Part shown: piece by piece, positions 1 to 9,001 of the stretch | How positions within the stretch are numbered: position 1 is the first letter of the stretch | Layout of the letters: each line of letters opens with the position of its first letter | NCBI RefSeq assembly: GCF_036689865.1 | Contig: NZ_JBAHUQ010000015.1 | Coordinates: 62,001-126,000, forward strand | Direction of reading: 5' to 3' | Length of the DNA: 64,000 nt | From: Magnetococcus sp. PR-3 | Lineage (GTDB): Bacteria > Pseudomonadota > Magnetococcia > Magnetococcales > Magnetococcaceae | Position numbers and translations under genes: made by a program | Notes under the pieces: model-generated | What the model saw: only the letters and a program-made list of their open reading frames with translations | What the model was told of the DNA's origin: nothing | Database searches by the model: none

Positions 1-398
1 ATACGTTGTAGCTCACGGACCGATTCACAACTGATAAAACCCACACCGCTGTGAATGGCCAGTTCCAGCTCTTGATCGGTTTTTCCGGGGCCAGCAAAAC
101 TTAAATGGGTGGTTTCAATACCTGCACGGAGTATCTGTTGGAGCTCACCGCCGGAAGAGATGTCATACCCATCTGCTAGTTCATCCATATGGCCCAACAG
201 GGTTAAGTTGGGGTTGGCTTTGACAGCAAAAAACAGATCCAGGCTATCCCCCAGGTGGGTGCGCAGGGTCTCAAACTGTCGGGCGATGACCGTCTGATCA
301 TAAATAAACAGGGGGGTGCCATAGGTTTCAGCCAAATGGGTCAGATCCCAGTGGCGCCACTGTGCGTGCCCGTTGGTTGCAGAGTAGGTGGGGGTCAT
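1..398 (-). CDS. PLP-dependent amino acid decarboxylase, fold type III (partial, 3' end outside window)
   Basis: The reading frame opens with ATG at 398 (preceded in frame by a TAG near 443) and runs off the left edge, so only about 132 residues are visible. They contain FFAVKANPN, where the lysine is the PLP Schiff-base residue of the LysA/ornithine-decarboxylase fold, followed by DISSGGEL and SFAGPGK, typical of carrier-protein-linked decarboxylases (BtrK/VinO-like and the exosortase-associated decarboxylase family). It lies 46 bp behind the glutamate mutase gene on the same strand, so it is probably the third gene of that operon. I infer decarboxylation of a carrier-bound amino acid; free diaminopimelate or ornithine as substrate cannot be excluded. 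Confidence 0.85.
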   Translation of the reverse strand, partial: MTPTYSATNGHAQWRHWDLTHLAETYGTPLFIYDQTVIARQFETLRTHLGDSLDLFFAVKANPNLTLLGHMDELADGYDISSGGELQQILRAGIETTHLSFAGPGKTDQELELAIHSGVGFISCESVRELQR

Positions 399-443
399 AA
401 CAAGCCGTTGGGTATGAGGGTGAAAAAAAACATCGTGTTTGCT

Positions 444-2369
444 CTATCCCTTTAAAGGCCACTGCGTATATTGGCCACGGGCAACCTGTAGAACATCCTG
501 TTCCACCAGTCGGTAGCTCTCTTTATCATGGCGTATGCCCTCCTGTCGACGGCGCTGGTTCATGCGCTCCCGGTGAAAGGCTTTAAGATCCTTGCTAAAG
601 GGTAAATGGCCACAGTCCAAAAAACGTACAGCTCCCTCAACATCGCGGGCGGTTAGAACGTTACCCTGATTATGAATGCTGGGGGCAAACGGGATATCAA
701 GCAACCCTCTTTGAAATCCCTTAATGATACCTTCGATCAGGTTGCCATTGCCAGCCAGCACAATGGCATCAAAAATCGACTCGACCTCCTGCTGGATAAT
801 CGACATTTCGTGGTGTAGCGCGTGTTGGTCCAGTTCAACACGTTGCGCCATCTGCAACCCGGCCTGGGCCAAGCGTATGGCTTCTAGATTATCCGTCTTG
901 TTGGGGACTTTAAAAGCTTCCGCCACCGTTTTGATCAACATACGGGTCGCCCCAGAGCAACCCGCTGTGACGGCGGATTGTAAAATCAATTCACGGGCTT
1001 TATTGGGGTCCAGCGGAAAGGCCGCCATATATTGATGAAAGACGGTATTAACCTGAACATCATGATAGCCCAGGTTATCCAACATTTTACGCCCCAGTTG
1101 CGCCATGGTACGAATGGCCGCAACATCCTGAATGCGATTTCCCTGTTCGGCATAGCCTAAAGAGACACACTTCACCCCTTGTTGGGCTGCTAGAATAGAC
1201 TCAAGAATACAGGTGGTAATGGCTAAGGAGGGGGGGATTAAAGTGGCGGTAAGGGTGCCAAAAAATTCCCGATCCAACACGATCCCAGCTTTTTCGTAGT
1301 AGTGGCCGGTTAGCCGGTCTACATACTGCCAGCAATGGATGGCCTCTTGCAGTGCATAATCCTTGAAATAAGGAATATTATAGCAGATAGGCCCCCCTTC
1401 GAACGCGGTAACTCCCCCTGCGTAGGAGACTTCGGCCAACAGTTCCGGGTAGCGGGTGCTGTGGCGGCACTGCAAGGGGGTCGCGACCTGTTGGCTTATG
1501 CGCCGAAGGGTGGGTACACCGTGATTGATCAGGGGAAAGCCGTTAAGCACGCTGGATGTTTTTAAATACGCATCCTTTAACAGTTCATCAACCCCCAAGT
1601 AATCATTGTTTCGTGTCAGGGAGTCTACTTGGTAAGAGAGAACATGGGCCCCCCGGTTGGCAAAGGCCTGGAACAGATCGATCTGCTCTTGGGCGTTGCC
1701 AACGCCTGAGCGTGGCTGGATCAGTATACTGTGCTGGCCTTGGTTCACCCGCTGTTGTAGGGCTGGAAAAGAGGGGGCTTGCTTAAGGAAGCCGAAGTTC
1801 TCTGCCCAATCTCGTGCCCCTTGGCCAGTTTTCCAATACTGTAGTACATCCTTGCGCTTGGGCAGCCACTGTAGGTCCATCAGCTTTTCTTCACTGGGTA
1901 CCGTATGCAGCTGGGCACTTTTTTGAGGTTGGAAGTTGAGTCCAAGTCTTGGCGTGCCCAGGCGATGCATATCCTCCTCTAAGAGAGAAAGGACTTTTTG
2001 AATATCCACAAATTTAGGAAAGACCCGATGAAAGCCCATTTCCATGAAGTGCTGCTCAGCACCAGCTTCATCACCACTGGTTAAATTACCGCCCAAATAC
2101 CACAAAGGGGTGGCTTTGTGCTGACCGTACTGGCGTCGTAATTCAGGGAATAAACGCAGATAGTGCGCGGCGTGGCCATCCATGTTGGATACCATGATCA
2201 CATGGGCGCTGGGTGCCCAACGGAAAAAATCCTCCAAGGCACTTTGGGGCCCCAGGTAGTTGACCTGATAACCATGATGGCTGAGGGCTTGGCGCAGGAT
2301 ATTCAACCCGACAGAGTGGGCGTCGCCAGAGAGTCCTCCAAGTAGCAGTGTGGGTTTTTGCTGTTGCAT
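444..2369 (-). CDS. Fused coenzyme-B12-dependent glutamate mutase (S plus E subunits)
   Basis: Glutamate mutase interconverts L-glutamate and (2S,3S)-3-methylaspartate using adenosylcobalamin. Residues 1 to about 140 form the B12-binding small subunit, with the DAHSVG (DxHxxG) motif that supplies the cobalamin-ligating histidine, SNMDGHA and LGGN. Residues from about 185 to the end are the catalytic epsilon subunit, with LLNGFPLINHG-like, AFEGGPICYNIPY, WQYVDRLTGHYYE and FGTLTATLIPP stretches characteristic of GlmE. In the clostridial enzyme these are separate chains; here they are one polypeptide of about 641 residues. I prefer ATG at 2369, since TAGGAG is well spaced for it, over GTG at 2375. 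The ligase gene stops at 2378, so the two are likely co-translated. Confidence 0.93.
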   Translation of the reverse strand: MQQQKPTLLLGGLSGDAHSVGLNILRQALSHHGYQVNYLGPQSALEDFFRWAPSAHVIMVSNMDGHAAHYLRLFPELRRQYGQHKATPLWYLGGNLTSGDEAGAEQHFMEMGFHRVFPKFVDIQKVLSLLEEDMHRLGTPRLGLNFQPQKSAQLHTVPSEEKLMDLQWLPKRKDVLQYWKTGQGARDWAENFGFLKQAPSFPALQQRVNQGQHSILIQPRSGVGNAQEQIDLFQAFANRGAHVLSYQVDSLTRNNDYLGVDELLKDAYLKTSSVLNGFPLINHGVPTLRRISQQVATPLQCRHSTRYPELLAEVSYAGGVTAFEGGPICYNIPYFKDYALQEAIHCWQYVDRLTGHYYEKAGIVLDREFFGTLTATLIPPSLAITTCILESILAAQQGVKCVSLGYAEQGNRIQDVAAIRTMAQLGRKMLDNLGYHDVQVNTVFHQYMAAFPLDPNKARELILQSAVTAGCSGATRMLIKTVAEAFKVPNKTDNLEAIRLAQAGLQMAQRVELDQHALHHEMSIIQQEVESIFDAIVLAGNGNLIEGIIKGFQRGLLDIPFAPSIHNQGNVLTARDVEGAVRFLDCGHLPFSKDLKAFHRERMNQRRRQEGIRHDKESYRLVEQDVLQVARGQYTQWPLKG

Positions 2370-2377
2370 GGGCACTC

Positions 2378-3949
2378 CTAAATGGCCTGGTTAGCATCCA
2401 ACTGTTCGGCATGTTGTTTCAGTGCCGGATAGTCAATTTTGCCAGAGGCCGTCGTAGGTAGTGCCGTGTAGTGTTGAATAAATTGAGGAACTGCATAGGA
2501 AGGCAGTGTGTGGATCAGGGCCTTTTTTAAGTGCGGCAAGGGCATGGGCTCTGCATCAAAAGTTGCATAGGCTGCCACGACGACCTCACCGTACATCTCC
2601 GATGGCTGGCCAAAGACTGCAACTTGCTTAATGCCCGGTACAGCCAATACCGCTTCCTCCACTTCAGAAGGGCTAATTCGGTATCCGCTACACTTAATTT
2701 GCGTATCTGCCCGTTCATGGAAATAGAGGTAACCCTCTTCATCCATGGAAACCAAGTCTCCGGATCGCACGGCAATTTCAGGTAGGCAACCTGGCCCGCC
2801 GGTGGCCAGGTGCTGAAACTTCTCAGCGGTACGTTCCGGGTTGTTTAAATAGCCATAGGTAACAAATGCCCCGCGATGAATAAGTTCACCAATCTCCCCT
2901 GGCGCGCAGGGGTTGCCCTCTTTATTGACCACCAAAAGCTCAACCTCAGGAACCGCTTTGCCGATGGAGCCTGGGCGTTTAAACAGCTCACTAAAAGGTA
3001 GGTAGCTGGAGCGGAAGGATTCTGTTAAGCCATACATAATGATAAGGTCAGATTCCGCAAATAGAGCGGTCAGCTTTTCCAACAGTGACATGGGGTGTTT
3101 ACCCCCTGCGGTGGTGACATAGCGGAGATGGGGCAGGGGGGTGCGCGTTTTAGCATCCAGAAAATCGGCCAGAAAAAAATGGGGCCACATGGAGGGAACG
3201 CCTGCCATGGCGGTAATCTCTTCCTCTCTCAAGATGGTTAAAATATCTTTGGGAAAGGTAAACTGGGCCAGCACAATGTTGGCTCCGGTTTGAACGCATG
3301 AGAGCAGTTGATTAAGGCCATAATCAAAATTGTACGGAAGAATGCTTAAAATCCGATCTTTTTGCGTGATTTTAAGATAGCCACTTACAATACGCGCCCC
3401 ATCAAGCAAAGTCCGGTGGGGGACAACAACACCCTTGGGTTTGCCGCTGGAGCCAGAGGTATAGATAATACAGCCCACATCGGTCGGTATAGATCGCGTG
3501 TGGCACTGTTCCGGTAAGGTCTGGATGGTCTCAGGCTCTGCTCTATTTTCGATCACGCCTGAAGGGTGTAGTACCGTCAATTGCGTGTCGCGGTAGGCAA
3601 ACATTTTTTCCAGCAGTTTACGCTTGGACGCCATGGTTAAAATATGGTTGGTACCACAATCCATGATCTGATGTTGGATCTGTTGAGACTTTAACTGTAC
3701 CGATACGACAGTAAAGACGGCATCGGCCAAAGCAATACCAAAAAGGGCAATAACCTGAGCCAGAGAGTGGTTGATATGGATCGCCACCACATCTGCGCGT
3801 TGCACGCCACAGGTGTGTAAGTGATCGCGAACGGCCATCGCTCTACTGTAGAGTTGACGCCATGTCAGGGTTTGATCCAGATGGCGAATGGCCCGCTGAT
3901 CGGGGGTTTGGCTTACGCGATGATGTAAAAGGTGGGCAAGATTTCTCAT
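2378..3949 (-). CDS. AMP-forming acyl/aminoacyl ligase (adenylation enzyme)
   Basis: This is an ANL-superfamily adenylating enzyme of about 523 residues. Visible signatures are IIYTSGSSGKPKGVVVPHR (A3/P-loop), the MYGLTESFRSS segment (A5), GEIGELIHRG and RSGDLV (A7), the hinge KCSGYRISPSEVEE (A8) and the catalytic lysine in TTASGKIDY near the C-terminus. There is no fused carrier domain, so the acyl adenylate is probably handed to the separate carrier protein at 4253. It resembles the VinN/BtrJ-type ligases and the exosortase-associated ligase family. Position directly ahead of glutamate mutase suggests 3-methylaspartate or another amino acid as substrate (inference). A TTG at 3958 is an alternative start; no strong ribosome site distinguishes them. 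Confidence 0.88.
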   Translation of the reverse strand: MRNLAHLLHHRVSQTPDQRAIRHLDQTLTWRQLYSRAMAVRDHLHTCGVQRADVVAIHINHSLAQVIALFGIALADAVFTVVSVQLKSQQIQHQIMDCGTNHILTMASKRKLLEKMFAYRDTQLTVLHPSGVIENRAEPETIQTLPEQCHTRSIPTDVGCIIYTSGSSGKPKGVVVPHRTLLDGARIVSGYLKITQKDRILSILPYNFDYGLNQLLSCVQTGANIVLAQFTFPKDILTILREEEITAMAGVPSMWPHFFLADFLDAKTRTPLPHLRYVTTAGGKHPMSLLEKLTALFAESDLIIMYGLTESFRSSYLPFSELFKRPGSIGKAVPEVELLVVNKEGNPCAPGEIGELIHRGAFVTYGYLNNPERTAEKFQHLATGGPGCLPEIAVRSGDLVSMDEEGYLYFHERADTQIKCSGYRISPSEVEEAVLAVPGIKQVAVFGQPSEMYGEVVVAAYATFDAEPMPLPHLKKALIHTLPSYAVPQFIQHYTALPTTASGKIDYPALKQHAEQLDANQAI

Positions 3950-4252
3950 AACAACCAATGATCCATTGCAGCGGCTAACATGGCCTGTTTGTGCTCAGTA
4001 ACGTCCTGTATTGATCGACCAGGCGTGTACGGCGTATGTGTGTGATCCCATCTTGTAACTTCTTCTGAACATGCGCCAGATCGGATGGGGTTTGTTTATG
4101 CATACTCCAGACCACGCAAGTGATACCAGGCCTGGATGGGTCTATATGGATTTTGGTGTGGTTCGGCGCGGTATGGTTATTGAATACCTTTGATCTTTCC
4201 AGTTACCATACCCAACCGTTAGACAACATGTTGATTAAGGAGGCGCCGCACC
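3950..4252. other. Divergent intergenic region between ligase and carrier protein genes
   Basis: About 300 bases separate the divergent ligase and carrier genes. No protein gene is supported. It must hold both promoters. The only site I can name is the strong ribosome binding site AAGGAGG at 4237-4243 in front of the carrier protein ATG. Confidence 0.6.
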
Positions 4253-4492
4253 ATGGATAAACCACAGGCTATTGAACGTATTCAGAGCTATCTGCAAGAG
4301 ACCACGGAACATTGGCCAGAGCCAGATACCAACCTTTTTTTAGAAGGTATTTTAGACTCTTTTGCCATGGTTGAGCTGTTGGGCTTTTTAGAGTCTAGTT
4401 TTCCTGTCACACTTAATCGTGAAGATATTGGTCTGGACAATTTTGCCACCGTTGCTGATATTGTGGATTTTCTGGCAGAAAATGAAGATTGA
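4253..4492 (+). CDS. Stand-alone acyl/peptidyl carrier protein
   Basis: A 79-residue acidic protein with the phosphopantetheine attachment motif GILDSFAMVELL, Ser36 being the modified residue. Length and the LDSF context are like D-alanyl carrier protein (DltC) and the discrete carriers VinL and BtrI. It follows an excellent ribosome site, diverges from the ligase-mutase-decarboxylase genes, and is 39 bases from the following glycosyltransferase. It is the likely acceptor for the aminoacyl group made by the neighbouring ligase; this partnership is inferred from position. A phosphopantetheinyl transferase is not in the window. Confidence 0.9.
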   Translation: MDKPQAIERIQSYLQETTEHWPEPDTNLFLEGILDSFAMVELLGFLESSFPVTLNREDIGLDNFATVADIVDFLAENED

Positions 4493-4531
4493 TCATCTCT
4501 TAGCAGCGGCTAATCTTTATCGAAATAGGCG

Positions 4532-5671
4532 ATGGATATGGGCTGGTTAACACACCAAACCATTTTGCTGATCTCTCCTCAGCCATGGCAGCATGTGCAT
4601 ATTTCCAAGCATCACTACGCCTTGGAGCTATCTAAAAACAACCGGGTGTTTTTTTTACAGCCCCCAAAGCCAGGTATGGCATTGGCAGGGCCTGTGGTTG
4701 AACAGGTTGAGCTGGCAGGTCATGACCTTTCAACGGTCACCAGTCAGCTGTTTTTTCCAAGATCACTGCGCTTTCATATGCTGGTTTTTTACCGTTTGCT
4801 TATGCGTGTGCAGATGCGCCGGATTATTCAGGCCATTGGCGGGGTGTGTGATGTCGTCTGGTGTTTTGATCCCAACAGTTATCCTGACCTTGCAGGATTT
4901 GGCGCACGCTGTACGCTCTATCACCCGGTGGATAAATTAACCCAACCCATACACCGTCATATTGCCCAACAGGCTGATCTTATTTTGGCCCCTGCGCATA
5001 CCTATCTGGACTTTATTGATGGACCGGAATTGTCATCTAAAAAGTTTTTTTTAAACCATGGGTTAAGTACACCATTTATTCACGCTGCCCAAGTGCCAAC
5101 AGATGAGGCGAGCAACGATAGCCCGGAAAAAAGGGTGAGCTGCGGTTATTTTGGTAATTTGACCCGTACAGAGATTGATGTACAGATGATGGCCCAGATA
5201 CTGGGTGAGCATCCCCAGGTGGCCTTTCATTTTTGGGGGCCTTGGGATCTTAAGACCCCGTTAGGTCAGCTGTTAGACGCTGCAGATAATGTGACGCTAC
5301 ACGGTATGGTTGATAAGTCACAACTGGCACAGGCTATCCAAAAAATGGATTGTTTTGTTCTCTCCTATAATAACGATCCTTTAAAGTTTGATCGAGATAA
5401 CCCACATAAAGTATTAGAGTATTTAAGCACAGGGAAGGTGGTTGTCAGTAACCATATGGCTGAATATGCGGATAAGCGATCCCTGCTTTGTATGACGGAA
5501 CCCGGGCAGGATGATCAGCTGCCAGCTCTCTTCCGCCAAGTGATCCAAAATCTGGCCCAGCATAATCATCCGGCCATTTGTCGGGCGCGGATGCACTATG
5601 CACAAAAAAACAGTTATGAACACCACCTACAGCAAGTGACACGTTGGATAGAGCTGAGCATGGAAGCATAA
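4532..5671 (+). CDS. GT-B fold glycosyltransferase (group 1 type)
   Basis: This 379-residue protein has the C-terminal donor-binding pattern of GT-B enzymes: VSCGYFGNLTR opens the second Rossmann domain, then VTLHGMVDKSQL, CFVLSYNNDP, and the phosphate-binding DNPHKVLEYLSTGKVVVS. The N-terminal half (about residues 10-180) is the acceptor domain. It is soluble, with no convincing membrane helix. It is closest in style to exopolysaccharide or teichuronic-acid type transferases. Being the gene next to the carrier protein, it raises the possibility that the aminoacyl unit decorates a glycan, but sugar donor and acceptor cannot be told from sequence. Confidence 0.82.
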   Translation: MDMGWLTHQTILLISPQPWQHVHISKHHYALELSKNNRVFFLQPPKPGMALAGPVVEQVELAGHDLSTVTSQLFFPRSLRFHMLVFYRLLMRVQMRRIIQAIGGVCDVVWCFDPNSYPDLAGFGARCTLYHPVDKLTQPIHRHIAQQADLILAPAHTYLDFIDGPELSSKKFFLNHGLSTPFIHAAQVPTDEASNDSPEKRVSCGYFGNLTRTEIDVQMMAQILGEHPQVAFHFWGPWDLKTPLGQLLDAADNVTLHGMVDKSQLAQAIQKMDCFVLSYNNDPLKFDRDNPHKVLEYLSTGKVVVSNHMAEYADKRSLLCMTEPGQDDQLPALFRQVIQNLAQHNHPAICRARMHYAQKNSYEHHLQQVTRWIELSMEA

Positions 5672-5827
5672 GCGGCTGCCTGATTTTAAAACAGACAAAG
5701 TGCTGTATATTTTACTGGCAGATCTTTTGTGGGGTAACTTACTCTGAGAGTGTGTCTGTTTAATCGTTGCCCCGTTCTATCTTTAGACTGACAGTTTAGA
5801 ACCAAGGGTCATGTTCAGGAGAGATCC

Positions 5828-8800
5828 GTGCAGAGAAGAAGCTCTTCACTCAAAGTTAAATTAAGTCTCTTCCTGTTTACCGTAATTGCCATGACGGCAT
5901 TGATCGTGAGTTTTGCTGTACAGCAACTGGCGATCGAGCAGTTTAAAGTCAATCGTGATCAACGTATTTTAGAGACCCAACAGCAACTGCTTAACCGCTT
6001 TCGTTCTTTTGACCTGTTTATGAATGAAGTGGAAGCCGAGCTGGACCAGCGCATTGCCGATGCCCTACCAAAAGTGGCGGCGCGCATTCACCAAGGCCCC
6101 CCTCCTGAACAGTGGACAGAGGCACAGTTAACCGCCCTGGCTAAAGAGTTTTCGGTGGGTGATATCTACCTGATTAACCAGGATCTGACGGTTTTTAAAA
6201 CCACATTTAAGCCCGATATGGGGCTGAACTTGGGTCGTTTGGCCCAAAGCTTAAAGAGCAAACTTACCGGGTTGCTGGGTAGCGGCCGGTTGGAGGTCGA
6301 TCGTATCTCCATGTCCAACAAAACGGGAATCATTAAAAAATATGCATACCACGGCCCGCGGGATAAAAACTATCTGGTGGAAGTTTCCATCAATATGTGG
6401 GAAGGGGCCGAGACTTTTGGTAGCGAGGCGCAAAAGCGGTTCTTTTTAGAAGAGTTCTTTCAAAGCCTGGTGGATAGCAACGACATTCTCAAAGCCCTAG
6501 ATCTCTATATTGCCGACGATCTGGCCCAGTGGTCGCTGTTGCATGAAGGGCAGGCCATGGACCCAGAAGCTGCAGCGCGTTTAAAAGGTAAAGAGAGTCT
6601 TGAACTGCGAGATGAAAACCGGCTGACGATTTATACCATCCAGCCCCGACGAGAGAACATCAGCGGATTCCGCTTTTACAGTAAAACGGTGTTTGATACC
6701 GCCATGCCCACAGCCTTCTACCGGGTTGTGCATGTACGTACATTAGTGCTGGCCTTGGTGGTGGCTCTGTTGGCCTATCTGATGGCCAATCGGCTGATTT
6801 TTCGCCAGCTTTATGCACGTATTAGCACCATTGACCTGGGGTTGAAGCATATGCGCTCAGGGGCGTTGAATGTGTTGATCCCCATCCAGGGGCAGGATGA
6901 GCTGGCGCGTATTACCCAGGCTATTAATGAACTGGCCATGCAGGTCTATGATCGAGAACAGGAGCTCACCGCTGCCAAGGAGGAGTTGGAAAAGAGGGTT
7001 GCTGAACGTACCCAGGATTTGCAGTCATCCATGAAGGCACTCTCTGAACGGGAATCCAACTACCGGTATTTGGTTGAGCATGCCCGTAGTATTATCCTGC
7101 GTTGGCAACCTGATGGTGAGATCACCTTCTGTAATGAGTATGCGCTTACTTTTTTTGGGTATCGCGAAGCGGAGCTGGTGGGCAAAACCGTTTACGAGAC
7201 CATTGTTCCACAGAAGGAGAGTAGCGGGCGTGACCTTCATCAACGGGTCGATGCGGTGGCCTGTGATCCCGCACACTATAGTTATCATGAAAATGAGAAT
7301 GTGTGTCGGGACGGGCGGCGTGTTTGGGTGACCTGGGCAAACCGCGCCATTGTAGATGAGCAGGGTCAGATAAAAGAGCTGTTGAGTGTAGGGACCGATA
7401 TTACCCACTTAAAAATGATTCAGCAGGAGCTGACGCTGGCGCGGGATGCGGCCGATGGGGCCAACAGAGCCAAAAGTGAATTCTTAGCCGTTATGAGCCA
7501 TGAGATCCGTACCCCTATGAATGCTATTTTGGGGATGAGTGATCTGTTGATGGCATCTAAGTTGGATGATGAGCATCTGCAGGCTCTGCAGGCCATAAGT
7601 CGTGCAGGTGATGCACTGTTGGTCATTATTAATGATATTTTGGATCTGAGTAAAATTGAGGCGGATCGGTTAGAGCTGGAGATGGTGGAGACCGATCTGG
7701 ATGCCCTGCTTGCGAGCTTGGCGGAAATGTTGACTCTCCGCGCCCAGGAAAAAGGGGTCGCGCTAATTTTAGAACGGGATCCGGATATTGCCCCCTACTG
7801 CTGGTGTGATCAGGTCCGCTTGCGGCAGATTTTGGTTAATCTTATTGGAAATGCCATTAAGTTTACCCAGCAAGGTTCCATTACGGTGGTACTTACCCGT
7901 GTCTCTGAAACGCTCATTCAATTTAAAGTGACCGATACAGGGATTGGCATTGAAGCCAAACAGTTGGAGGCTATTTTTGAATCCTTCAATCAGGGGGACT
8001 CCAGTGTTACGCGCAAGTATGGCGGCACAGGTTTAGGGCTCTCAATCAGTCAGCGGCTCACTAAGCTTATGGGGGGAGAGCTTCAGGTTGAGAGCACTCT
8101 GGGCAAGGGGAGTGCTTTTTACTTTACCATTCCCATGCAAGCCATTCCTCATTTGAGCGAGCAGTCTATCCAAGCAAAGCGTTTGGAGGAACATCACTGC
8201 TTACTCATTGAACCTGCACATGTGGCCGATGCGATTCATCCCCTGCTCACCGCCTTAGGTGGGCGTGTAACCTGTATTGAGAGTGTGCATGACCTGACAG
8301 ATAAAGAGTCAAATTTAACGTCGGTCGATCTTCTGATTATTAACTTGCACACCCTGGAAGATACCGAGCTAGAGCAAATTTTGGCCGAGATACAGCGAGA
8401 GGAACAGACCAAACAACTGCCGTTGCTGGTCTTATTACCAGAGCCCAACCATGCTTGGTTTGAGCATATTATGGGTAGGGGGGGGCGTGTTTTAGCCAAA
8501 CCTGTTCGCCGACAGGAGCTGATTCATAGCATCCTGTTAAGCATCAACCCCCAAGCTCTAAATGCAGATCTTCCTGTGCATTTACCCCACGGGTTGAAGA
8601 TCCTCATTGCTGAAGATTCTGACGACAATATCCTTTTATTACAGTCCTATTTAAAAGAGGGTCGTCACCAGTTAACCATTGTACATAATGGTCAAGAAGC
8701 GCTGGAAAAGGTAAAAGATGCACCCTTTGACTTGGTTTTGATGGATGTGCAAATGCCTATAATGGATGGCCTGCAAGCAACCCGTGAAATACGGCAATGG

Positions 8801-9001
8801 GAGGCTCAACAGTCTGCACGTAAAGGGGTGCCTATTATTGCGCTGACGGCACATGCCATGCGTGAAGATGAGCAGCGCAGTGTGGAGGCCGGGTGCAGTA
8901 GCCACTTAACTAAGCCCATTAAAAAACAGGTTTTGCTTAAGGCTATGATGCCTTTAATCCCGATACAAGCACAACATCCGGAGCTGATGGATGAATCATG
9001 A
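5828..9001 (+). CDS. Hybrid sensor histidine kinase with PAS and C-terminal receivers
   Basis: GTG start preceded by AGGAGAG. The 1057-residue chain has an N-terminal membrane helix (about 10-32), a periplasmic sensory region, a second helix (about 305-327), HAMP (about 328-385), a short coiled coil, PAS (about 405-525), HisKA with H558 in MSHEIRTPMN, and HATPase with NLIGNAIKF, DTGIGI and GGTGLGLS. Two receiver-like domains follow. The first (about 795-905) lacks an obvious acidic pocket and looks like a pseudo-receiver. The second has the acidic pair in AEDSDDN and phospho-acceptor D973 in LVLMDVQMP. No Hpt domain is seen. The signal is unknown, and the only overlapping partner is a guanine deaminase gene. 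Confidence 0.92.
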   Translation: MQRRSSSLKVKLSLFLFTVIAMTALIVSFAVQQLAIEQFKVNRDQRILETQQQLLNRFRSFDLFMNEVEAELDQRIADALPKVAARIHQGPPPEQWTEAQLTALAKEFSVGDIYLINQDLTVFKTTFKPDMGLNLGRLAQSLKSKLTGLLGSGRLEVDRISMSNKTGIIKKYAYHGPRDKNYLVEVSINMWEGAETFGSEAQKRFFLEEFFQSLVDSNDILKALDLYIADDLAQWSLLHEGQAMDPEAAARLKGKESLELRDENRLTIYTIQPRRENISGFRFYSKTVFDTAMPTAFYRVVHVRTLVLALVVALLAYLMANRLIFRQLYARISTIDLGLKHMRSGALNVLIPIQGQDELARITQAINELAMQVYDREQELTAAKEELEKRVAERTQDLQSSMKALSERESNYRYLVEHARSIILRWQPDGEITFCNEYALTFFGYREAELVGKTVYETIVPQKESSGRDLHQRVDAVACDPAHYSYHENENVCRDGRRVWVTWANRAIVDEQGQIKELLSVGTDITHLKMIQQELTLARDAADGANRAKSEFLAVMSHEIRTPMNAILGMSDLLMASKLDDEHLQALQAISRAGDALLVIINDILDLSKIEADRLELEMVETDLDALLASLAEMLTLRAQEKGVALILERDPDIAPYCWCDQVRLRQILVNLIGNAIKFTQQGSITVVLTRVSETLIQFKVTDTGIGIEAKQLEAIFESFNQGDSSVTRKYGGTGLGLSISQRLTKLMGGELQVESTLGKGSAFYFTIPMQAIPHLSEQSIQAKRLEEHHCLLIEPAHVADAIHPLLTALGGRVTCIESVHDLTDKESNLTSVDLLIINLHTLEDTELEQILAEIQREEQTKQLPLLVLLPEPNHAWFEHIMGRGGRVLAKPVRRQELIHSILLSINPQALNADLPVHLPHGLKILIAEDSDDNILLLQSYLKEGRHQLTIVHNGQEALEKVKDAPFDLVLMDVQMPIMDGLQATREIRQWEAQQSARKGVPIIALTAHAMREDEQRSVEAGCSSHLTKPIKKQVLLKAMMPLIPIQAQHPELMDES

